Shown here: positions 34,045 through 41,250 of the stretch, one piece after another
How the letters are laid out: each line of letters opens with the position of its first letter
How positions within the stretch are numbered: the first letter of the stretch is position 1
NCBI GenBank assembly: GCA_026713105.1
Contig: JAPOPC010000080.1
Span: forward strand, 1-41,250
DNA from: Acidimicrobiaceae bacterium
Lineage (GTDB): Bacteria; Actinomycetota; Acidimicrobiia; Acidimicrobiales; Poriferisodalaceae
Length of the DNA stretch: 41,250 bases
Direction: 5' to 3'
Made by a program: the position numbers and the translations under genes
Notes under the pieces: generated by a model
What the model was told of the DNA's origin: nothing
What the model saw: only the letters and a program-made list of their open reading frames with translations
Database searches by the model: none

Positions 34045-35760
34045 ATGGCTGAGGTCGTGGTCCGCAACGGAACTGTGGTGGACGGCAGCGGCGGCCCCCC
34101 ACGCACGGCAGATGTGGCCGTCACTGACGGCACGATTGTCGAGGTCGGCGAGGTGGCCGGCCGCGGTCGCCGCGAGATCGATGCTGACGGGCACCTCGTG
34201 CTGCCGGGCTGGGTGGATATTCACACCCATTACGACGGACAAGCCACCTGGGATCCCGAGATGACGCCGTCGTCGTGGCACGGGGTGACGACGGCGGTCT
34301 TCGGCAACTGCGGCGTCGGTTTTGCGCCGGTGCAACCAGGCACCGAGGACTACCTCATCAACCTCATGGAGGGTGTCGAGGACATCCCCGGGACGGTGCT
34401 CGCCGAGGGGATCGACTTCCGCTGGACCAGCTACCCGGAGTACCTCGACGCACTCGCCGAGACGCCCCGGGTGATGGACGTCGGCAGCCAGTTGCCCCAC
34501 GGGGCGCTGCGGTTCTTCGTGATGGGCGAACGCGGCGCCGACCACGCCGAGATGCCGACCGACGAAGAACTCGGCCGCATCACCGAGTTGGTCACCGAGG
34601 CATTTGCAGCGGGGGCGCTCGGCTTTACCACCAGCCGCACCACCAAGCACAAGGCGGCCGACGGTCGGCTGACGCCGTCACTGTCGGCGGGAGATCCCGA
34701 GCTCGCAGCGGTGGCACGGGCGATGCGACAGGCCGGCGCCGGCGTGCTGCAGGTGAACTCTGACTTCGGGCCCGGCGAATTCGAGACGCTGCGCGCAGCA
34801 GCTGAGCTCTCGGGCCGCCCGCTGTCGGTGCTGCTGCTGCAGGTGGACAATGCCCCCGAGCTGTGGCGGGAGACCTTGGCGCAGATCCATGATGCGAACG
34901 CAGCAGGCATCGCTGCGAATGGGCAGGTCGGCTGCCGGCCCATCAGCGTGATGCTCGGGCTCGACGTGTCGGTGAACCCCTTCGGCAACCACCCGGCGTA
35001 CCGCGACATCGCCCACCTGCCGGCATCGCAGCGCGCGGCCCGCATGCGCACCGACGAGAGCCTGCGTCGCACACTGGTGGAAGACCGGCCGGTCGACGGT
35101 TTCAGCAAATGGATGGACTACGCGCTCACCCGCGCCTTCGAACTCGGCGACGTGCCCGACTACGAGCCCGACCCGCGTGCATCGGTTGCAGCGCGGGCTG
35201 CAGACCTCGGCGTCAGCCCGTGGGAACTGGCACTGGATCTGCTGTCCGACGGTGACGGTGACGCGCTGCTGCTGTACCCCTTCGAGAACTACACCGCGGG
35301 CAGCCTCGAGGTGATCCGCGAAATGCTGGCCGACCCTCACACGATCTGCGGGATCGGCGACGCGGGAGCACATGTCGGCACCATCTGCGATGCGTCGTAC
35401 CCGACGTACCTGCTGACGCATTGGGCCCGGGACCGCAGCCGCGGCGACGGCCTGCCGCTGGAATTCCTAGTGCACAAGCAGACTCGGGCCAATGCGGCCG
35501 CCTACGGGCTGGCCGATCGCGGCCTGCTCGCTCCCGGTTATCGGGCCGACCTCAATGTGGTCGACTTCGAAGCACTTGGCGTGGGGCGCCCGCAACTCGT
35601 GCACGACCTGCCGAGCGGCGGCAAGCGCCTGATCCAGCGGTCGACGGGCTACCGGCACACGTTCGTGGCGGGTGTCGAGGTGTCGGCCGACGGCGAGTTC
35701 ACCGGTGCCCGCCCCGGCACACTCGTGCGTGGCGCCCAGGCAGACCCTGCCAGCGACTGA
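34045..35760 (+). CDS. Amidohydrolase, N-acyl-D-amino-acid deacylase-like
   Basis: Metal-dependent hydrolase of the D-aminoacylase/dihydroorotase group. The 571-residue product shows the HxH metal motif at His60 and His62 (VDIHTHYDGQ), a conserved Cys89 in FGNCGVGFAP that corresponds to the metal-bridging Cys of D-aminoacylases, GALGFTTSRTTKH, and the late GIGDAGAHVGTICDASYPT motif, ending with the small beta domain (GLLAPGYRADLNVVDF). The exact substrate is uncertain; many relatives in actinobacteria are only called amidohydrolase. Four bases separate it from a CaiB-type transferase, so the two are likely cotranscribed. Confidence 0.9.
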   Translation: MAEVVVRNGTVVDGSGGPPRTADVAVTDGTIVEVGEVAGRGRREIDADGHLVLPGWVDIHTHYDGQATWDPEMTPSSWHGVTTAVFGNCGVGFAPVQPGTEDYLINLMEGVEDIPGTVLAEGIDFRWTSYPEYLDALAETPRVMDVGSQLPHGALRFFVMGERGADHAEMPTDEELGRITELVTEAFAAGALGFTTSRTTKHKAADGRLTPSLSAGDPELAAVARAMRQAGAGVLQVNSDFGPGEFETLRAAAELSGRPLSVLLLQVDNAPELWRETLAQIHDANAAGIAANGQVGCRPISVMLGLDVSVNPFGNHPAYRDIAHLPASQRAARMRTDESLRRTLVEDRPVDGFSKWMDYALTRAFELGDVPDYEPDPRASVAARAADLGVSPWELALDLLSDGDGDALLLYPFENYTAGSLEVIREMLADPHTICGIGDAGAHVGTICDASYPTYLLTHWARDRSRGDGLPLEFLVHKQTRANAAAYGLADRGLLAPGYRADLNVVDFEALGVGRPQLVHDLPSGGKRLIQRSTGYRHTFVAGVEVSADGEFTGARPGTLVRGAQADPASD

Positions 35761-35764
35761 GCCT

Positions 35765-36973
35765 GTGAGTCCCTCGCCATCGCCGGATGCCGCCGCGGGC
35801 GGCCCAGAGTTGCCGCTCGCCGGCATCACCGTGCTCGATCTGACAATTGCGCGCGCAGGGCCGACGGCCGTACGGCAGCTCGCGGACTGGGGTGCCGACG
35901 TGATCCGGGTGGATGCTCCTGTCGACGGTTTCGAGGAAGGCCGTGAGGCATCGCCGGATCACCTCAACATCCATCGCAACAAGCGCTCGTTGGTCATCGA
36001 TTTGAAGAATCCGTCGGGCCGTGAACTGCTTCACCGACTCGTCCGGTCGGCCGACGTGCTGATCGAGAACCTTCGGCCAACTGTCAAGTACCGGCTGGGA
36101 TTCGACTGGGAGACCCTGCACGCCGTCAATCCAACGCTCGTCATGGGATCGATCTCGGGCTTCGGACAAGACGGTCCGTACGCGACGAGAGGCGGTGTCG
36201 ACCAGATCGCGCAGGGCCTCGGCGGGATGATGGCCGTGACGGGTCTGCCGGGCCATGGCCCCGTGCGGGCCGGCGTGGCGATCAGCGATGTGACCGCAGG
36301 CCTTCAGCTCGCGATCGGTGTTCTGGTAGCGCTCATCGAGCGATCCCGCACCGGCGAGGGCCGCTGGGTGCACACCTCGCTGCTCGAGTCGATGATCGGC
36401 ATGCTCGATTTCCAGGCGGCCCGCTGGACGGTGGCGGGGGAGGACCCGCCGCAGGCCGGCAACGACCACCCCACGATGATCCCGATGGGGACCTACGAAG
36501 CCGCGGACGGGCACATCAACATCGCAGCACCCGGCGGCCGACTGTGGCGAGCCTTCTGCGCCGAGATCGGCTGCCCCCAGTTGCCTGACGACGAGCGTTT
36601 CTCCTCGACGAAGCTGCGTTCAGCCAATCGGACCGAGTTGAACAAGATCATCGGCGAGCGGCTCGCCGAGGTCGGCTGCGACGAATGGGTCGAGCGCCTC
36701 AACGCCGTCGGCATCCCCTGCGGTCGCGTCAACACCGTGGCTGAGGCGTTCGCCGACCCGCAGGTAGAGCACTTGGGCATGGCCGCGCCGGTGCGTCACC
36801 CGGCGATGGGCGACATCCGCATTGTGCGCAATGCCACCCAGATCGACGGGGTGCCCGGTGATATCCGGCGGCCCAGCCCCGCGCGAGGCGAGCACACCGA
36901 CGAGATCCTGGCCCAGTTCGGCCTAGAACCCGGCGAGATCGCTGCCCTGCGTAACTCCAGCGCCGTCAGCTAA
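35765..36973 (+). CDS. CaiB/BaiF family CoA transferase
   Basis: Class III CoA transferase that moves CoA between carboxylic acids. The product (402 residues from GTG 35765) shows LAGITVLDLTIARAGPTAVR, LADWGADVIRVDAP, NKRSLVIDLKNPSGR, NLRPTVKYRLGFDWE, SISGFGQDGPYATRGGVDQIAQG with the Asp expected to form the acyl anhydride, and a C-terminal VRHPAMGDIR. Length and order are typical. A TTG at 35810 could also serve as start. The partner acid is unknown; the hydroxyacid dehydrogenase and hydratase nearby suggest organic-acid breakdown. Confidence 0.92.
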   Translation: MSPSPSPDAAAGGPELPLAGITVLDLTIARAGPTAVRQLADWGADVIRVDAPVDGFEEGREASPDHLNIHRNKRSLVIDLKNPSGRELLHRLVRSADVLIENLRPTVKYRLGFDWETLHAVNPTLVMGSISGFGQDGPYATRGGVDQIAQGLGGMMAVTGLPGHGPVRAGVAISDVTAGLQLAIGVLVALIERSRTGEGRWVHTSLLESMIGMLDFQAARWTVAGEDPPQAGNDHPTMIPMGTYEAADGHINIAAPGGRLWRAFCAEIGCPQLPDDERFSSTKLRSANRTELNKIIGERLAEVGCDEWVERLNAVGIPCGRVNTVAEAFADPQVEHLGMAAPVRHPAMGDIRIVRNATQIDGVPGDIRRPSPARGEHTDEILAQFGLEPGEIAALRNSSAVS

Positions 36974-36992
36974 CTCTGGTCACGCATCGGCT

Positions 36993-37023
36993 GCGGGCTG
37001 ACGACTTGGCGCCGTCAGCCCGC
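36993..37023. terminator. Strong hairpin between convergent genes (bidirectional terminator candidate)
   Basis: GCGGGCTGACG (36993-37003) pairs perfectly with CGTCAGCCCGC (37013-37023), an 11-bp stem with a 9-nt loop, between the CoA transferase and sulfhydrylase stops. No T-run flanks it on either side, as is common in high-GC actinobacteria. Confidence 0.6.
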
Positions 37024-37043
37024 GAGCGCGATGTTGCATGGCG

Positions 37044-38378
<1,335 letters not shown>

Positions 38379-38450
38379 AGTGAGCTCCATTTCTTACGCC
38401 CCATGAGGCGGGCTATGCCTATAACCCGGCGGGATTGCCGAGCGCGCAAG

Positions 38451-38488
38451 ACTGTAGCGGCAAAACCCGACCTATCCGGTCGGATTTT
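38451..38488 (-). promoter_or_regulatory. metY promoter with 27-bp palindromic operator
   Basis: On the plus strand AAAACCCGACC (38462-38472) and GGTCGGATTTT (38478-38488) are inverted repeats matching at 10 of 11 positions, with centre TATCC. On the metY strand the palindrome lies 5 bp upstream of a -10-like TACAGT (38456-38451), covering the -35 position, so a bound protein would repress. AT-flanked CCGACC/GGTCGG arms are of the general kind bound by Rrf2-family regulators; that assignment is a guess. The leader can form a small hairpin at 38410-38427. Confidence 0.55.
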
Positions 38489-38591
38489 CTGTGACAGATA
38501 GGTGTCGGAATTACAGTGCCGGATTCTTGGGTGGTCCGGGCCGCTGTCCGATGCGCCGTGAGCAAGCCAGTTGTGCGACGAATGCGCCGGC

Positions 38592-39617
38592 TCAGAACCC
38601 CGTTTGCTTGTCCACGACGCCCTCGAGCGGACGACCTTCCCGCAACGCCACCAGGTTTCGGCAGAAGCGCTCCAAGTTGCGCCGTGCGCGGTGCTGGCTG
38701 GCGCCGGCGGTGTGGGGTGTCATCACGCAGTTGTCGAACCCCCACAGCGGGCTGTCGGCGGGCAGCGGCTCGACGGGTGCGACATCGAGAGCGGCGCCGC
38801 CGATCCGTCCCTCGGCCAGTGCACGCTCCAGCGCCGGTCCGTCGATGATCTCGCCGCGGGTCACGTTCAGCAACACCGCGCCGTCGGGCATCAAGGCGAA
38901 CATCTCGTCATCGAACATGGCCCGGGTGTCGGCGGTAAGCGGCAGACCGACCGCCAGCACATCGCTCGTCGCCACGATGTCGCGCAGCGACTCCGGCCCG
39001 CCGACCGTGTCGACGCCCTCGCCGGGTGGAACCGGGTACAGGTCCATCGCCTGCACGTTCATGCCGAACGCGGTGGCGCGGCGGGCGATGTGTCGGCCCG
39101 TGCCGCCGAACCCCAGAATGCCCATGGTCAGGCCTTCGAGCTCGAGCTCGCTGTAACGCATCTGTTCCCGGAGGTCGTTGTCCCATCCCTCGGGACCGAG
39201 CTTCACCGCCGTTGCGATGCGCCTGACCAGCGCCAGCAGCAGGCCGAACGCATGATCGGCCAGGTGGCTGCCGACCAGACCCTTCTCGCCGGTCAGCACG
39301 ACATCGCTGTCGAGGAACTTGGGATACATGAACATGTCGACGCCCGATGCCGTGGCGTGAATCCAGCGCAGGTTCGGCGCCGCATCGAACAGCCACTCGG
39401 GCACGATCCCGAGGATCACCTGTGCATCGGCAGCCAGCGGCACCCCGTCTCGCGGCCGGTCCACGATGTTCACGACTGCGCCCGGTCCTGCGGCGTCGCG
39501 CATGGCGGCCTCGTCATCAGGGCTGACGTCGGGCAGCGTGAGTGTCTTGGTGACCAGCACATGGAGCGGTCCGTCAGGCACGTCCAGGACGGTCGGGTCG
39601 GGCAGTGCAGAATTCAT
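38592..39617 (-). CDS. D-2-hydroxyacid dehydrogenase (NAD-binding)
   Basis: Reduces 2-keto acids or oxidises D-2-hydroxy acids. The 341-residue product has an N-terminal substrate domain (WIHATASGVDMFM), the Rossmann glycine motif GILGFGGTGRHIARR, and the catalytic residues Arg in LNVTRGEIIDG, Glu in DVAPVEPLP and His in MTPHTAGAS. The substrate is not evident. The ATG at 39617 overlaps the stop of the hydratase gene (ATGA), with GGAGG about 10 nt upstream. In-frame codons further upstream overlap that gene and are unlikely. Confidence 0.91.
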   Translation of the reverse strand: MNSALPDPTVLDVPDGPLHVLVTKTLTLPDVSPDDEAAMRDAAGPGAVVNIVDRPRDGVPLAADAQVILGIVPEWLFDAAPNLRWIHATASGVDMFMYPKFLDSDVVLTGEKGLVGSHLADHAFGLLLALVRRIATAVKLGPEGWDNDLREQMRYSELELEGLTMGILGFGGTGRHIARRATAFGMNVQAMDLYPVPPGEGVDTVGGPESLRDIVATSDVLAVGLPLTADTRAMFDDEMFALMPDGAVLLNVTRGEIIDGPALERALAEGRIGGAALDVAPVEPLPADSPLWGFDNCVMTPHTAGASQHRARRNLERFCRNLVALREGRPLEGVVDKQTGF

Positions 39618-40393
39618 GAGATCGTCGCCTCCACGTCTCCGATGCCGCTGTAGTGGGTCGTCCAGCGCTGGCCCGGCTCGACCCGGAAGCGGGAGTAGGC
39701 GCCGGTGATCACGCTCTGGCCCGGTTCGAGAGCCATGCCGTGGCGGTGCAATGTTGCTGCGAGCCGGGCGATCGACAGGTAGGGGTTGTCGACCTCGTCC
39801 GCGGCCGCGCAGTTGAAGCGCTCTTCGCCGTCGCACGAGACCGTCACCACGCAGCGGTCGAGATCGGCTGCGGGCGGAGCGTCTACTCCCGAGCCTCGGA
39901 CAATGGCCCAATTCGTCAGGCTGTCGGCGACGAGCATGGCGAGGTTGCCCCCGACGGATACGCGTGCCTCGTTCACCTCGTAGCCGGCGCACACCTGCGC
40001 GATCCGAGCGGGCACGGAAGCAGGATCGACGTCGTCGCCGGCGATGCGCTCGCCGATCACGAAGCACATCTCAGGTTCGATGCTCACCTTGCTGATCTCT
40101 GCGGACGGGATGTCGGCTGGCGATGCGAGCACGCGGTTGACGTGCCCGAACGGCCGGTCGTCGATTCCTACTGCAGTCCGAGCCCGATCTGAGGTCAGCC
40201 CCACCTTCCAGCCGGCTTGCACGGCACCATTGGCGGTGGCTCGCCGCTGCATCTCGCAATGGATAGCGAGTCCGTCTTCGAAGCCCAAGTCGGCAAACGC
40301 CTCTATGGGCGTCTCGCCTCCGTCGGAGAGGTAAGCGGTCAGAGCATCTGCTGCCGCGAGCTGTGCGGGGCTGAGCGGTTGTGGCGAAGTCAC
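39614..40393 (-). CDS. 2-keto-4-pentenoate hydratase / fumarylacetoacetate hydrolase-like
   Basis: Family that hydrates 2-oxopent-4-enoate in aromatic meta-cleavage, or decarboxylates 4-oxalocrotonate. The 259-residue product has AGWKVGLTSDRARTAVGIDD, SIEPEMCFVIGERI with the metal-binding Glu pair, AGYEVNEARV, LADSL-like VADSLTNWAIVRG and PGQSVITGAYSRF. With the dehydrogenase it forms a two-gene unit. No ring-cleavage dioxygenase is nearby, so the pathway is uncertain. The GTG start follows AAGGTG, which could be a ribosome binding site, or TAAGGT as a -10 box; both lie at the edge of repeat copy D. Confidence 0.9.
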   Translation of the reverse strand: MTSPQPLSPAQLAAADALTAYLSDGGETPIEAFADLGFEDGLAIHCEMQRRATANGAVQAGWKVGLTSDRARTAVGIDDRPFGHVNRVLASPADIPSAEISKVSIEPEMCFVIGERIAGDDVDPASVPARIAQVCAGYEVNEARVSVGGNLAMLVADSLTNWAIVRGSGVDAPPAADLDRCVVTVSCDGEERFNCAAADEVDNPYLSIARLAATLHRHGMALEPGQSVITGAYSRFRVEPGQRWTTHYSGIGDVEATIS

Positions 40394-40402
40394 AGCGGCG
40401 CA

Positions 40403-40532
40403 CCTTAGAGGCTGCGCGGAAGGGTGAGCCTTCCCGTTCTCGCATCAGTTGTTTCCCGCTCTTGTTCCCGGTCTTCATGCGATTGCGCTCACGAGCCGCT
40501 CGGGCCACGGCTTCGCCTATCGGCTCAGCCTC
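40403..40532 (-). repeat. Dispersed intergenic repeat, copy D (full length)
   Basis: On the minus strand it reads GAGGCTGAGCCGATAGGCGA, TGGCCCGAGCGGCTCGTGAG, GCAATCGCATGAAGACC, GGGAACAAGAGCGGGAAACAA and on to CAGCCTCTAAGG. It matches copy A over all 130 bp without a gap. The frame used in copy A is also open here. It ends 10 bp before the hydratase start, on the same strand. Confidence 0.85.
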
Positions 40533-40599
40533 TGAGATCGCTCGTTGCCGGCGGGCTCAGATGTCCAGGTTCGTCCTACCCAGTTCAGCGGGCGCGCCG

Positions 40600-40605
40600 T
40601 AGTGT
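40600..40605 (+). promoter_or_regulatory. Candidate -10 box for the ArsI/CadI-type gene
   Basis: TAGTGT ends exactly 6 nt before the ATG at 40612; no Shine-Dalgarno. Fits leaderless transcription. Confidence 0.5.
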
Positions 40606-40611
40606 GAACCC

Positions 40612-41055
40612 ATGAGGTTGCAGCTAGCACTCAACGTGGACGACATCGACGAAGCGGTCGACTTCTACTCACGTCTATTCGGAGCGGAGCCTGCGAAGCG
40701 GCGCGAGGGCTATGCGAACTTCGCCATCGATGAGCCGCCGCTGAAGCTGGTGCTCTTCGAGTCGACTGGCGACGGGGGCACCATCAACCACCTCGGGGTC
40801 GAGACCGATTCCGCCGGCGAGGTGGAGCAGGCACACGCCCGCATGATCGATGCCGGCATCACCACCTCGACCATTGACGAGACCATGTGCTGCTACGCCG
40901 AGAAGGTCGAGACGTGGACCACCGATCCGCATGGCATCGAGTGGGAGTGGTATGTCAAACAAGGCGACACCGAGGTGATGGCGAACGTCGTGCTGTCACG
41001 CCGCGGCGACGGTATCGAGCGGGTTGGCCACAGCGAAGAGGCTTGCTGCGCCTAA
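40612..41055 (+). CDS. VOC-family ArsI/CadI-type protein (putative organoarsenical C-As lyase)
   Basis: Type I extradiol dioxygenase relatives; ArsI cleaves the carbon-arsenic bond of trivalent methylarsenicals, and CadI is a cadmium-induced homologue. The 147-residue product has LQLALNVDDIDEAVDFYSRL and NFAIDEPPLKLVLFE, His60, an adjacent cysteine pair Cys93-Cys94 (ETMCCYAEKVETW) matching the thiol pair that binds arsenic in ArsI, and DPHGIEWEWY with a Glu ligand. Gln4, His60 and a late Glu give a plausible metal site. A second CC lies at the C-terminus. No arsenic operon is nearby, so the substrate is inferred from family only. Confidence 0.87.
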   Translation: MRLQLALNVDDIDEAVDFYSRLFGAEPAKRREGYANFAIDEPPLKLVLFESTGDGGTINHLGVETDSAGEVEQAHARMIDAGITTSTIDETMCCYAEKVETWTTDPHGIEWEWYVKQGDTEVMANVVLSRRGDGIERVGHSEEACCA

Positions 41056-41113
41056 GAGGCTGAGCCGAATGGCGAAGCCGTGGCCCGAGCGGCCCGTGAG
41101 CGACAGCGAACTA
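41056..41113 (+). repeat. Dispersed intergenic repeat, copy E (truncated)
   Basis: Begins directly after the ArsI/CadI-type stop codon with GAGGCTGAGCCGAATGGCGA, then AGCCGTGGCCCGAGCGGCCC, GTGAGCGACAGCGAACTAG. It follows the copy C variant after GTGAGC and breaks off at CTAG, where a different sequence begins. Confidence 0.75.
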
Positions 41114-41250
41114 GCCCTGATTATTCATGAGAATGCCGCGAGTCGTGTTTTGGGCATTCCGGTTGGCCTGATTTGTCGTTTCGGGGTGTTGGGGCTGCAG
41201 GCGGCAGCGTCGTGGGGGTGTCGCTGGTCCCGGTTTCGGTGTTCGTGCGG
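41111..41250 (-). mobile_element. Possible end of an insertion sequence, with partial transposase 3' end
   Basis: From 41114 the sequence changes character (CCCTGATTATTCATGAGAAT) and is more T-rich on the plus strand. On the minus strand a frame is open from the window edge to a TAG at 41113-41111, about 45 codons ending NTTRGILMNNQG. Having a transposase end inside a terminal inverted repeat that includes TTCATGA resembles IS1380-type elements, but this is from memory and the piece is too short to be sure. It adjoins a truncated repeat copy. Confidence 0.3.

Noticed and set aside
38571..39653. Long plus-strand open frames opposite the dehydrogenase gene, and similar frames opposite clpX, folC and DAHP synthase
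   Set aside because: They are antisense shadows typical of GC-rich DNA; the products show no family motifs while the opposite strand encodes clear enzymes.
40071..40508. A 145-codon minus-strand ORF starting inside repeat copy D
   Set aside because: Most of it overlaps the hydratase gene in another frame and is Arg-rich shadow; only the repeat part is of interest.

Overview
This is high-GC actinobacterial chromosome, most likely from the class Acidimicrobiia or a near relative; that placement is inferred from gene order and protein character, not from a search. Supporting signs are the order mreB-mreC-mreD-PBP2-rodA, then a radical SAM/DUF2344 pair, RNase E, rplU, rpmA, obg, proB, proA. RNase E carries a long basic disordered N-terminus, DAHP synthase is class II, start codons are often GTG or TTG, and many first genes lack a Shine-Dalgarno but have a TANNNT -10 box 6-10 nt before the start codon.

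Layout. 1-5.3 kb: tRNA-Gly(TCC), clpP and tig on the minus strand, divergent from clpX and folC. 5.3-11.6 kb: ndk and a complete cell-elongation cluster (mreB, mreC, mreD, mrdA/PBP2, rodA), nearly all with overlapping stop/start codons. 11.7-21.2 kb: the radical SAM protein and its DUF2344 partner, RNase E/G, ribosomal proteins L21 and L27, ObgE and the proline genes proB and proA. 21.3-26.4 kb: a block lying between proA and nadD, which are usually close in actinobacteria. It holds a MoxR ATPase with a CoxE-type VWA protein, class II DAHP synthase and a sigma factor with an unusually structured leader. 26.4-27.4 kb: nadD and rsfS. 27.5-34.0 kb: cell-surface genes (DUF3048 lipoprotein, GalE, GT-C membrane glycosyltransferase, polyprenyl glycosylphosphotransferase, family 2 glycosyltransferase). 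34.0-41.1 kb: catabolic and sulfur genes (D-aminoacylase-like amidohydrolase, CaiB-type CoA transferase, O-acetylhomoserine sulfhydrylase, D-2-hydroxyacid dehydrogenase, 2-keto-4-pentenoate hydratase) and an ArsI/CadI-type dioxygenase. The last 137 bp look like the end of a mobile element.

The clearest unexplained pattern is a dispersed intergenic repeat present five times (about 17.25, 19.85, 23.71, 40.40 and 41.06 kb). The two fullest copies are 130 bp, align without gaps at 111 of 130 positions by hand count, stay open in one reading frame, and each ends just before the start codon of the next gene on its strand. Other notable structures are three adjacent hairpins with C-rich and G-rich loops before the sigma-factor start; a 25-codon ORF and hairpin exactly bridging the radical SAM and DUF2344 genes; a 27-bp palindrome at the sulfhydrylase promoter; and a calcium-loop-like tail on PBP2.

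Most genes are housekeeping and confidently named. The findings on repeats, leaders and operators are read directly from the sequence, but their functions are inference.
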